Shown here piece after piece: positions 5,683-12,812 of a stretch of DNA of 14,931 nucleotides. The notes beneath the pieces are model-generated. The model was not told the origin of the DNA. It did no database searches and worked only from the letters and a program-made list of their open reading frames with translations. Source of the stretch: Lachnospiraceae bacterium UBA4711. Lineage in GTDB: Bacteria > Bacillota > Clostridia > Lachnospirales > Lachnospiraceae. Within the stretch, counting starts at the first letter, position 1. Each line of letters starts with the position of its first letter. A program made the position numbers and the translations under genes. The stretch lies in NCBI GenBank assembly GCA_002404515.1, contig DHJV01000073.1:1-14931 (forward strand). Reading direction: 5' to 3'.

Positions 5683-5707
5683 AAATAATTATTTTGTATT
5701 CGCAACT

Positions 5708-6730
5708 TTACCGATACACGATCGTCTCCTGTGTCTCCCCAGTATTCCGGTTCCAGATTACCCGCACATCCACACCATCTTCATAATTGCCCGATCCCAG
5801 ATCATAGATAATGAAATCATCACTCACCACCAGCGATTTTATCCTCTTATTCTCATCCATGTTGATTGTAAACAATTCGACTTCCGACGCACCATCGAAC
5901 GATCTGTATTTTATGCAGACGGTATCATCCACGCTCTGTGCATAAAAAGCATCTCCTTTATAAACATTCAGGCAATACACGTCAGACGCAATCTTCTCCA
6001 ATTCCTTTTCCTCTTCATTCCAAACCTTTAATTGATGATCCAATAAAACTACCGCATTGTCTGCTAGGTCATATCTGCTTCCATAAATAACGCCCTCATA
6101 TAAATCAAAAAGTTCCGTATCTACATTGAGCAAGTGCCGCATACGTCCAACCTCGATCGGCTGACTCCAATCCCATTTATCCAGATTCAGACAGTAGTAT
6201 TGGCGCGCTTTTTGAAGCACCAGATGATGATCCCGGATTCCGAATGCCAACGAACCTTCACCCATATTCTCATAAATAATCTCCGCACGGGTTCCTTCTT
6301 TGTCGATACGATAGATTCGATTTCCTATCTGAATATAGAAATACTCATTATAATAATAGAGCTTTGAACGGACAGAATAATAGATTGCATCCCCATAATC
6401 AAACGTATAAAATTCCTCATATGTACCATCTGGAGACAACCGGTAAATCACATTATTCCCGCATTTTTTCAACTCATCTACGTGGTCATAATTTCCAAGG
6501 TTCACCCGGCTTTGATAGAAATACACATATCCATCCACAACGAGTGCCTCATTTTCGTAATTTCCACTTTGCAGATTAACCTCCTGATTGACTCCGGAAA
6601 ACGGATTCTCAAACAACCGGTTCTTTGTCTTTTGTTCAGAATGATGTTTGTAAAACACCCTGCCTCCAACTGTACAGACAACAAATATTATTGCAAATAT
6701 AATTATCTTTTGTTTCCGACTTAAAGACAT
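5708..6730 (-). CDS. Membrane-anchored propeller-like protein (paralogue 1 of 3), last gene of the operon
   Basis: A 340-aa protein with an N-terminal signal anchor (about residues 8-24 after MSLSRKQK) and an extracytoplasmic body. The body is made of repeated short strands of the type VVDGYVYFYQS, NNVIYRLSPDGTYEEFY, KLYYYNEYFYI, RIYRIDKEGT, typical of beta-propeller-like DUF5050 proteins. It ends in VDVRVIWNRNTGETQETIVY, a tail shared by all three paralogues. Closest to the gene at 7502-8593, with long near-identical DNA stretches (for example 6427-6540 against 8287-8400), so the duplication is recent. AAGGGAGAATGGG precedes the start; 12 bp separate it from the upstream gene. Role unknown; a surface ligand-binding or scaffold protein is inference. 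Confidence 0.8.
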   Translation of the reverse strand: MSLSRKQKIIIFAIIFVVCTVGGRVFYKHHSEQKTKNRLFENPFSGVNQEVNLQSGNYENEALVVDGYVYFYQSRVNLGNYDHVDELKKCGNNVIYRLSPDGTYEEFYTFDYGDAIYYSVRSKLYYYNEYFYIQIGNRIYRIDKEGTRAEIIYENMGEGSLAFGIRDHHLVLQKARQYYCLNLDKWDWSQPIEVGRMRHLLNVDTELFDLYEGVIYGSRYDLADNAVVLLDHQLKVWNEEEKELEKIASDVYCLNVYKGDAFYAQSVDDTVCIKYRSFDGASEVELFTINMDENKRIKSLVVSDDFIIYDLGSGNYEDGVDVRVIWNRNTGETQETIVYR

Positions 6731-6742
6731 CCCATTCTCCCT

Positions 6743-7483
6743 TCAATCTATCGTCAGCCAAATCCGATCACAGGTTTTCCCCTCCATTCCGGTATAGGTA
6801 TCACGGAATGAAAAGATAATCGTGCAGGTTCCAATATTCGTCTCATACTCATAGTAGAGGTCCTTCATTGAACTAATCTCTTTTTCTTCATCTGGTTTTC
6901 CCATCGCGGCAAGTATCTCCTCATATGTGCTTGCCTGACTGAGTCCATTACACAACATAAATTGTTCATCGAACCATATCGTATGAATCGGGCAATTCAC
7001 CGCTGCTGTCTCCTTCGTGCCTGTATTGATTACCGATACATCAAACTCACCCTTAAAATCGCGCGCCTCCATCTTGCAGATTGCTGTCTCATATGCCTTA
7101 TATCCATCTATCATCAAAGAGGTTGGTTTTCCCAACATGATCTTCGCGTCACTTTCATTCATGCTGTAGCCTGCATCATACAAATCTGACGTTGTACACG
7201 GAAATGTCATAACCTTTCCGGCAATCGCAAATTCCATACTGGATACATCCTTCGTCGTAAATGGAATATCCGCATAAGCAACCGGCTCTTTCTCTTTTCG
7301 AAGGCTTACCTTCTCCGATGCCTCAGGATCTGTCAGAAACCAAACGACAAAGCCAATTACTCCAAGTATGATTACTATCATGATTACTTCTTTGATTGCA
7401 CGCTTTACCCGTCTTTTCTTCTTTGCCTGCAAGTCCTGCATGAACTGCTCATAGACTTCGTCTCTTTCGGTATTCTCTTCCAT
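6743..7483 (-). CDS. Single-TM protein with a Cys-containing extracytoplasmic domain
   Basis: A 246-aa protein. About 30 cytoplasmic residues (acidic, then KKKRRVKR) lead to one TM helix (about 32-50) and an extracytoplasmic region of about 195 residues. That region seems to hold two related units, each with a strand-helix pattern around AGYSMNESDAKIMLGKPTS and STYEEILAAMGKPDEE, followed by beta strands. The helix-then-GKP turn recalls the small alpha/beta BLIP/SmpA-type fold, but this is only a shape resemblance. Six Cys lie in the ectodomain (including TFPC, VNCP, LCNG, GTCT and KTCD), which could form disulfides. GGGAGGAAATAG precedes the start, and it lies between two propeller-like paralogues with 18- and 12-bp gaps. 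Function unknown. Confidence 0.75.
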   Translation of the reverse strand: MEENTERDEVYEQFMQDLQAKKKRRVKRAIKEVIMIVIILGVIGFVVWFLTDPEASEKVSLRKEKEPVAYADIPFTTKDVSSMEFAIAGKVMTFPCTTSDLYDAGYSMNESDAKIMLGKPTSLMIDGYKAYETAICKMEARDFKGEFDVSVINTGTKETAAVNCPIHTIWFDEQFMLCNGLSQASTYEEILAAMGKPDEEKEISSMKDLYYEYETNIGTCTIIFSFRDTYTGMEGKTCDRIWLTID

Positions 7484-7501
7484 TGCTATTTCCTCCCATG
7501 T

Positions 7502-8593
7502 TTACTGGTACGAGATTGTCTGCTGTATCTCTCCGGTATGCCGGTTCCAGATCACCCGCGTATCAACAGCTTCTTGCTCATTTTTTGGTCCCAGATCATA
7601 GATGATATAATCATCACTTACGACAAGCGATTTTATCACCTTATCCGCTCCCGCATCAATCGTAATCAGTTCGCCTTCCTGCTTGTCATCCAGCGAGTAA
7701 TATTTTATGCAGATAGAATCATCCACCTTCTGTGCATAGACGATGACTCCTTTGTAAACATTCAGGCAATACACACTTCCTGCAATATTTATTTTTTCCT
7801 CCGCATCTTCATCATAGACACTTAAATCATACAGATATATGAAATCACTACCATATAACACATTACTACTTTCAAAGTAGACACCGATCGGTTCTTCCTT
7901 CTCCGTTCCGTAGACAACATTCTCAAAAAAGCAGATTAATCGATCTCTTCTAACCGCATCATAAGAACATCTCACATTCGCCAGATGCCGCATACGTCCA
8001 ACCTCTATCGGCTGACTCCAGTCCCATGCATCCATGTCAAGATAATAGTATTCTGTCTGTTTTTGAAGCACCAGATAATGATCCCGGATACCAAATATCA
8101 CGTAACTGCCATATCCACCCACATTCTCATAGATCACCTGTGCCTCTGTGCCTTCTTTATTGATGCGGTAAATCCGGTTTTCAATCTGGATATAGAAATA
8201 TCCCTCATAATAGTACAGTTTGGAACCGATACTATAATAGATCGCATCTCCTTCATCAAATGTATAAAATTCCTCATATATACCATCCGGAGACAACCGG
8301 TAAATCACATTGTTTCCGCATTTCTCCAGCTCATCTACCTTGTCATAGTTTCCAAGCTTCACCCGGCTTTTATAGAAATACACATATCCGTCTACAACCA
8401 GCGCGTCGTTTGCATAATTACCGCTTTGCTGATCAATCCCTGGATCAACCTCTGAAAATGGATTCTCGAAAAACCGGTTCTTCGCCTTTGGTTCCGATTG
8501 TTTTTTTTCATATATCCTGCTTCCAACTACAATTAGACAGGCGAAGAGTGTCACCGCAAATATAACGATCTTTTCTTTCCGACTTAGAGACAT
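7502..8593 (-). CDS. Membrane-anchored propeller-like protein (paralogue 2 of 3)
   Basis: A 363-aa protein built like the one at 5708-6730: MSLSRKEK, a signal anchor (about 8-25), then tandem beta-strand units (VVDGYVYFYKS, NNVIYRLSPDGIYEEFY, KLYYYEGYFYI, RIYRINKEGT), and the tail VDTRVIWNRHTGEIQQTISY. It is 23 residues longer than paralogue 1, with inserts near YGSYVIFGIRDHY and in the middle (about RCSYDAVRRDRL to GSDFIYLYDL). Family members commonly act outside the membrane, but no ligand site is visible. GGGAGGACGAA precedes the start, 18 bp after the lipoprotein gene. The middle part diverges from paralogue 1 while the N-terminal third is nearly the same, suggesting that the centre carries specificity. 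Confidence 0.8.
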   Translation of the reverse strand: MSLSRKEKIVIFAVTLFACLIVVGSRIYEKKQSEPKAKNRFFENPFSEVDPGIDQQSGNYANDALVVDGYVYFYKSRVKLGNYDKVDELEKCGNNVIYRLSPDGIYEEFYTFDEGDAIYYSIGSKLYYYEGYFYIQIENRIYRINKEGTEAQVIYENVGGYGSYVIFGIRDHYLVLQKQTEYYYLDMDAWDWSQPIEVGRMRHLANVRCSYDAVRRDRLICFFENVVYGTEKEEPIGVYFESSNVLYGSDFIYLYDLSVYDEDAEEKINIAGSVYCLNVYKGVIVYAQKVDDSICIKYYSLDDKQEGELITIDAGADKVIKSLVVSDDYIIYDLGPKNEQEAVDTRVIWNRHTGEIQQTISYQ

Positions 8594-8611
8594 TTCGTCC
8601 TCCCTTCGACA

Positions 8612-9451
8612 CTAATCACCCACGTTCACCCACATTACAGGTCGAACGCCATTATAAGAATCTGGATAGTCCTGATTCCATTTTCCCTCGTATCCAATCA
8701 CTAAAATATTGTAATCCTTCATACCCGTTGACCGCAGCATCCACGGTAACCGCTCCGTACCATCAGCCAGATGCCGGGAATATGGATACATCGCTGGAAG
8801 CTCCTCGATTATAAGATCTGTAAATATCGCTTTCCGCTTCTGCAAAACTGCCCTCGATGGTCTTCGTCCAAGAACAGATGCATCCGTTAAGCGATTTCCA
8901 TAATATTGCTCCGCTTCCTTCCAGCTCAGCAGGAATATCTTATTCTTTGTATCCGGTCTGCTCTCCCGTACCTGTACATCCCCGGACGGGTCTACATGCG
9001 CAGCAAATCCCACTGTAGATGGATTCTCCAATGTTGTCTCCCGGATACTTGCCTGTTCTTCCTCGTCAAACGCTTCTGCATAGAACTCCTGATTCAGCCA
9101 TGTCCGTATCTCGGAATCCTCCCATATTACACATTTTAGGTTATCCGAGAATCTCTGATAGGCGATCACATCATGCGATATAAGCAACACTGCATTTCCA
9201 TCTTTATCCAGCACATCCCAGCAGATCGGATCCTCTGTCTCTGCATCTCCGTCCTGTTCGTAGGTTCCCATCTGCACAATATCTCCAATTTTTGCATCTT
9301 TCAGTACCACTGTTTCCAATGCTTCTGTCGTAGCAGGTTCCGGTTCCTCTGTATTGGATTCCTCCGTAGCCACTTCGGTTGACTCCGCCTGTTTTCCACA
9401 TCCACTTAGTAAAAGCATTGCAAACGCAAGCATGATATACCATTTTTTCAT
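8612..9451 (-). CDS. Lipoprotein with DUF6273-like domain
   Basis: A 279-aa exported lipoprotein. A lipobox LLSGC places the lipidated Cys at 18 and is followed by an acidic Thr/Glu/Pro-rich linker (about 20-45). The mature domain has features I associate with DUF6273: GDIVQMGTYEQD, WDVLDKDGNAVLLISHDVI, the WEDSEIRTWLNQEFYAEAF block, then KIFLLSWKEAEQYY and a closing GVRPVMWVN. That domain is common in Clostridia surface proteins, often with a formylglycine-enzyme-like (C-type-lectin) look, and its role is unknown. GAGGAG precedes the start; the neighbouring genes are 28 and 18 bp away, so it belongs to the operon. It probably sits on the outer face of the membrane beside the propeller-like proteins. 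Confidence 0.85.
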   Translation of the reverse strand: MKKWYIMLAFAMLLLSGCGKQAESTEVATEESNTEEPEPATTEALETVVLKDAKIGDIVQMGTYEQDGDAETEDPICWDVLDKDGNAVLLISHDVIAYQRFSDNLKCVIWEDSEIRTWLNQEFYAEAFDEEEQASIRETTLENPSTVGFAAHVDPSGDVQVRESRPDTKNKIFLLSWKEAEQYYGNRLTDASVLGRRPSRAVLQKRKAIFTDLIIEELPAMYPYSRHLADGTERLPWMLRSTGMKDYNILVIGYEGKWNQDYPDSYNGVRPVMWVNVGD

Positions 9452-9479
9452 TCTCTATAACTCCTCATACCGAACCTGT

Positions 9480-9944
9480 CTACGTCTGTTCATTCTCTGA
9501 TTTCTTCATTCCACAGTTGCAGATAAATATATGATTTGAGTTCTCCATGCCACAATTCCGGCAAGTCCATGTTCCAACAGCCGGACGTTCAGGTGCTCCC
9601 TGCACCGGAGCCGGTGCCGACACCGGTTTTCTCACTCCACATGCACATATTTCCACACTGCGGTCATTCGTTCTACGACACCGTGGGCATACCCACACAC
9701 GGCCTATAGCAATATTGCTTTTCAATGCCCGCATCTGATCGGCGGCTACCATACGCTGGATCTCTACTTCATCAAATTCTGGCTCTTTCTTCTTGATAAA
9801 AAGTGTGATAATGTATGCAAAAAAGCCAAATATAAATCCAAGTATGTACCAGGCAGTTGGGTCATATCGCTTAATTTCCATCTCATTACCACACATAAAC
9901 GCCCAGAAAATACCCCAAATAATAACAAGAATAAATTTAATCAT
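9480..9944 (-). CDS. Two-TM membrane protein with two RanBP2-like zinc ribbons (operon copy)
   Basis: A 154-aa paralogue of the genes at 2209-2544 and 2568-3035. Two TM helices (about 2-18 and 31-51, with YDPTAWYILGFIFG) and an acidic helix (EPEFDEVEIQR) are followed by ribbon 1 (W84/C86-C89/N93/C100-C102), a Pro/Ala-rich linker (about 107-122) and ribbon 2 (W126/C128-C131/N135/C142-C144). Both fit W-x-C-x2-C-x3-N-x6-C-x-C. In its first half it is closer to the truncated copy (AYIITLFIK, EPEFDE), while its ribbons match the full-length copy. GAGGAGGACG precedes the start, 15 bp after the propeller-like gene. Presence in both loci that share the 21-bp-repeat element ties this family to one regulon; biochemical role unknown. 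Confidence 0.85.
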   Translation of the reverse strand: MIKFILVIIWGIFWAFMCGNEMEIKRYDPTAWYILGFIFGFFAYIITLFIKKKEPEFDEVEIQRMVAADQMRALKSNIAIGRVWVCPRCRRTNDRSVEICACGVRKPVSAPAPVQGAPERPAVGTWTCRNCGMENSNHIFICNCGMKKSENEQT

Positions 9945-9959
9945 ACCTTCGTCCTCCTC

Positions 9960-10973
9960 TTATTTGTAACTAATGGATTTCCATTTCCCGGTATGCCGGT
10001 TCCATATTACACGTACATCCACAGTCTCTTCATATTCATAGTTTTGACCATACTCCGACGATCCAAGATCATAGATGATAAAATCCTCGCTGACAACCAA
10101 CGATAATATCCTCAATTTTCCATCCGGATTCACCGTGAATAAATCCCCTTCCTCATCTGACGTCAGAGATTTGTATTTTATTGTGTATGCATGATTCTCG
10201 TCATTTTCCTGCACATAATAGACGGCATCCTGATAGATATTCATGCATTCAATATCTTCCTCTTCTTTTATTGCTGCATTCGCATCCTGCAGCCGCTTCG
10301 GAGAATGCCTGGTAACACCACTGATCATCCAATTATAAAAAGTATCTGCGTCCAGCGCATACACATATTTCAACACACGCATCTGATCAAAGTCGATTGG
10401 CGTGTTCCAATCCCATTTACGCATATCCAGATAACGCACTTCATTATGATTTGCCAGCAGCAGATAATGCTCCCGGATTCCAAACATCCGGAAAATACCA
10501 TTGCCACCGGTATTCTCATAGATAACCTGCGCGCTGCTTCCATCCTTTGTTATACGATACACCCGCTGGCCGATCATGATATAGAAATGCTCATCATAAT
10601 AATAAAGCTTGGAATTCACGTCATAATAGATGGCTTCTTCATCTTCAAATTCGTAAAACTCCTCATACGTTCCATCCGGAGAAAGACGATATATAACATT
10701 ATTTCCACATTTCTCTAATGTATCTTTATCATAATTTCCCAGCTCCACAACACTTCTGTACAGATATACATAGCCATCCACAACCAGCGCATCCGCCTTG
10801 TAGTTTCCATATTGATATTCAATCTCTTTGTTATTGTCGAAGAAAAAGATATCCGCATGGTTTTTCTGAAATACGATAACCACCACCAGTAACCATGCGA
10901 GTAAAACGATACTTACGACTGTAATCAGAACATATAGTTTTATTTTTTTCATACCTTTATTTTTCTGTCTCAT
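9960..10973 (-). CDS. Membrane-anchored propeller-like protein (paralogue 3 of 3)
   Basis: A 337-aa protein from ATG 10973. This start is chosen because AAGGAG lies 4 nt before it and it overlaps the end of the upstream gene by 17 bp; an ATG at 10952 is an alternative with a poorly spaced AAAGG, and the longer frame to 11072 is just overlap with the upstream gene. A signal anchor (about 11-34) precedes the same repeated units as paralogues 1 and 2 (VVDGYVYLYRS, NNVIYRLSPDGTYEEFYEF, KLYYYDEHFYI, RVYRITKDGS) and the tail VDVRVIWNRHTGKWKSISY. It is the most diverged of the three at the anchor and in the middle. An envelope role is inferred from the anchor; no ligand known. Confidence 0.78.
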   Translation of the reverse strand: MRQKNKGMKKIKLYVLITVVSIVLLAWLLVVVIVFQKNHADIFFFDNNKEIEYQYGNYKADALVVDGYVYLYRSVVELGNYDKDTLEKCGNNVIYRLSPDGTYEEFYEFEDEEAIYYDVNSKLYYYDEHFYIMIGQRVYRITKDGSSAQVIYENTGGNGIFRMFGIREHYLLLANHNEVRYLDMRKWDWNTPIDFDQMRVLKYVYALDADTFYNWMISGVTRHSPKRLQDANAAIKEEEDIECMNIYQDAVYYVQENDENHAYTIKYKSLTSDEEGDLFTVNPDGKLRILSLVVSEDFIIYDLGSSEYGQNYEYEETVDVRVIWNRHTGKWKSISYK

Positions 10974-11724
10974 ACCGCTCCTTGAAATATGCAAGCAGTT
11001 CCTTATAATCCTGCATAGAATGATAGAAACGAACCGTATCTGTATATTCACTGCCATTCCATTTATACGCATACGTAACTACGAAACAGGCACCCGGATT
11101 CTTGAACTTCAGAATCTTCTCAACCGGCAAAGCTACCTGCTCAAAGGTACCGTTCTCGATCATCTCCTGAAAAACCGGCTTCTCCTGAATCCGCTTCAAC
11201 AGGAAATCCTTATGCTGAATCATCTTGATTGCTTTCTGCTCCATGTCTCGGCTATCCATTGCCTGTCCGACATGTGTTACACTTACCCCCTGCGCCTGGA
11301 CAGTCTGAACTCTATATGCACCCAATCCGGTTGCTCCCAGAAAAGCATCCTCGTTCAAGTGTACAACATACGCATGTTTGGCATTATCAATCAGCACCGC
11401 ATGTAACACATCTGTATATGTGATGAGCTTTCTCTTATAATTTGTCTTGTAGATCAGACAGCAAATCAGCACGACAAAGCTTACGACTCCCAGTATCGTG
11501 TTTACCTTTCCATCCTCATAGTCTCCAGTCACTGTCATCCATGCAGTATACAGAATCCCGCCAATCGATGCCAGCAACAGCACCAGCCATGTCAGAAATC
11601 CCGGAACTGACATATTCCGTATCGTTCTCGGTGGATAGCTGTATAGCTTCATATCCTGTGCGCTCACAGGTGTCTCCCATTTTCTCTGATCCCAATCCAC
11701 ATCAAATAGTTTTTCTTCGCTCAT
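10957..11724 (-). CDS. Two-TM membrane protein, first gene of the seven-gene operon
   Basis: A 255-aa protein of unknown function. The start is ATG 11724 (MSEEKLFDVDWDQRKW) with GAAAGAGGTAAC upstream; an in-frame ATG at 11757 lacks a ribosome binding site. An acidic cytoplasmic N-terminus leads to two TM helices (about 41-63 and 75-92), and the C-terminal 160 residues are soluble. That region has alternating strands and a helix (YVVHLNEDAFLGATG, MEQKAIKMIQHKDFLLKRI, CFVVTYAYKWNGSEYTDTVR) and ends with a long helix (YKELLAYFKERYETEK). With both ends probably inside, it may be a cytoplasmic partner or assembly factor for the exported proteins made from the same transcript; that is inference. 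The 3' end overlaps the next gene. Confidence 0.72.
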   Translation of the reverse strand: MSEEKLFDVDWDQRKWETPVSAQDMKLYSYPPRTIRNMSVPGFLTWLVLLLASIGGILYTAWMTVTGDYEDGKVNTILGVVSFVVLICCLIYKTNYKRKLITYTDVLHAVLIDNAKHAYVVHLNEDAFLGATGLGAYRVQTVQAQGVSVTHVGQAMDSRDMEQKAIKMIQHKDFLLKRIQEKPVFQEMIENGTFEQVALPVEKILKFKNPGACFVVTYAYKWNGSEYTDTVRFYHSMQDYKELLAYFKERYETEK

Positions 11725-11779
11725 TTTGTTACCTCTTTCAAATGTAATTTTTTTCATTCTACCGTCTGCATAACAGTTT

Positions 11780-11804
11780 TTCGATTCATTTTCCGCGAAT
11801 CGAA
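11780..11804. promoter_or_regulatory. Inverted repeat in the leader of the seven-gene operon
   Basis: Arms TTCGATTC (11780-11787) and GAATCGAA (11797-11804) are perfect over 8 bp with a 9-nt spacer. It lies 56-80 bp before the ATG at 11724 and could be an operator or an mRNA leader hairpin. Read rightward it is followed by GATTTTTT, so it might also stop transcripts coming from the right-hand promoters' antisense side, but no gene would need that. Confidence 0.35.
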
Positions 11805-11859
11805 GATTTTTTCCGTTAACCCCAAGTTTTGCATGATTCCCTGTTCATTACAATTCATC

Positions 11860-11895
11860 TGTCCGTTTTTGCATAATCAGATGCAATTTTTGCAT
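11860..11895. promoter_or_regulatory. LytTR-type operator candidate: two TTTTTGCA direct repeats 21 bp apart (copy 2)
   Basis: TTTTTGCAT at 11866-11874 and again at 11887-11895, starts exactly 21 bp apart, with GATGCA in the spacer and TGTC on the left, as in copy 1 (3124-3159). On the leftward side a TTGTAA (11848-11853) lies 12 bp from the repeat, the same distance as TTGAAT in copy 1, although its -10 is weak (AAAACT-like). A third, degenerate unit (ATTTTTCAA, 11908-11916) continues the 21-bp phase. The repeat arms ATGCAA and TTGCAT at 11881-11895 also form a short inverted repeat. It lies upstream of the seven-gene envelope operon and about 210 bp before the TetR gene. Confidence 0.6.
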
Positions 11896-11998
11896 GAATC
11901 TAGTCAAATTTTTCAACAGCAGATTAAAATGATTATATACTATATTTTATCGCTATACAATAGTGAAGATATATTTTGTTGAGATATATTGCTTGAAC

Positions 11999-12020
11999 AA
12001 TCAAACAGATAGATTTGATT
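11999..12020. promoter_or_regulatory. Inverted repeat upstream of the TetR promoter
   Basis: AATCAAA (11999-12005) and TTTGATT (12014-12020) form perfect 7-bp arms around an 8-nt spacer, 16 bp before the putative -35. This may be a second protein-binding site. The rest of the 383-bp intergenic region (11725-12107) is very AT-rich and holds the repeat element at 11860-11895, the hairpin at 11780-11804 and the TetR promoter/operator; no gene was seen in it. Confidence 0.3.
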
Positions 12021-12035
12021 CTACTCAATGTGTAA

Positions 12036-12063
12036 TTGCTTGCCTTCTTATATTTTATATGAT
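12036..12063 (+). promoter_or_regulatory. Promoter of the TetR / surface-protein operon
   Basis: TTGCTT (12036-12041) and TATGAT (12058-12063) are separated by 16 nt. The start would fall near 12070, inside the 20-bp inverted repeat at 12066-12085, so bound repressor would block initiation. Confidence 0.5.
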
Positions 12064-12065
12064 AT

Positions 12066-12085
12066 TATTAGTATGTATACTAATA
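12066..12085. promoter_or_regulatory. Palindromic operator, probably for the adjacent TetR protein
   Basis: The 20-bp sequence TATTAGTATGTATACTAATA has perfect 9-bp arms around a central GT. It covers the predicted transcription start and lies 22 bp before the TetR start codon, the usual place for a TetR autoregulatory operator. Confidence 0.65.
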
Positions 12086-12107
12086 CAATTATAGAGAGGT
12101 GATATAT

Positions 12108-12812
12108 TTGCGAAGAAACAGCAGTGAAACAAAGAGAAAAATACTGACTGTATGTGTCCGCCTTTTTTTGGAACAGGGATATAAGAATACTTCAGTCAGT
12201 CAGATTGTTGACGAAGCCGAAGTTGCCAGAGGAAGCTATTTGAATTTGTTTCCCACCAAGGATAGAATTTTACTGGAATTAGTTGAGACGATGTTCAATG
12301 GGCAGTTTGATGTGGCAAAGGCCATTGCAGACGATACACTGCCTCCAGTTCACGCCTATGCAGTGGAAACGGCGATACAACTTACCCTGACCGAGCTGAA
12401 TGAAAATCTACGTGAAATCTATATTGAGGCTTATTCTGATCCTGCCACAGCAGAATATATTTATCTGCATACCACAGCAGAATTAAAGCAGATTTTCGGT
12501 ACGAATTTTCCGGATTATAATGAGAGTGATTTTTATGAGATGGAGATCGGTACGGCAGGATTGATGCGTAGTTACATGGCACGAAAATGCGACATTCATT
12601 TTCCACTGGAGCGAAAGCTCAGTCGCTTTTTAACGGCGGCAATGCGTATATATCTGGTACCGGAGGAAGAACAGATAAAGGTGCTTGCTTTTATTCGGTC
12701 ACTTGATATCGTGGCAATCGCCACAAAAGTTATGTATAAACTGTTTGCAATGTTGGAAATGAAATACGATTTTAAGCTGTCAATGAACAGAGAAACGGAG
12801 GTAACAAAATGA
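12108..12812 (+). CDS. TetR/AcrR-family transcriptional regulator
   Basis: A 234-aa regulator with an N-terminal TetR helix-turn-helix (about residues 8-55: SSETKRKIL, FLEQGYKNTSVSQIVDEAEV, ARGSYLNLFPTKDRIL) and a helical C-terminal domain of about 175 residues for ligand binding and dimerisation, which is not recognisable by ligand. The start is TTG at 12108, because AGAGAGGTGAT lies 5 nt before it; a GTG at 12099 falls inside that ribosome binding site and would add only three residues. The stop overlaps the surface-protein start as ATGA (12809-12812), so the two are co-transcribed and translationally coupled. A TetR gene directly fused in an operon to a large adhesin-like gene is unusual. 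A 20-bp inverted repeat at the promoter suggests self-repression. Confidence 0.9.
   Translation: MRRNSSETKRKILTVCVRLFLEQGYKNTSVSQIVDEAEVARGSYLNLFPTKDRILLELVETMFNGQFDVAKAIADDTLPPVHAYAVETAIQLTLTELNENLREIYIEAYSDPATAEYIYLHTTAELKQIFGTNFPDYNESDFYEMEIGTAGLMRSYMARKCDIHFPLERKLSRFLTAAMRIYLVPEEEQIKVLAFIRSLDIVAIATKVMYKLFAMLEMKYDFKLSMNRETEVTK

Noticed and set aside
10191..10718. 175-codon open frame on the plus strand
   Set aside because: It is antisense to a propeller-like gene; similar antisense frames occur at matching places in its paralogues, so they reflect conserved codon patterns.
11827..11834. TTTTGCAT as an additional unit of the 21-bp repeat element
   Set aside because: It is 40 bp from the next unit, not a multiple of 21, and has one T fewer; probably chance in AT-rich DNA.
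12099..12107. GTG start for the TetR gene
   Set aside because: It lies within the AGAGAGGTGAT ribosome binding site; the TTG at 12108 is correctly spaced.
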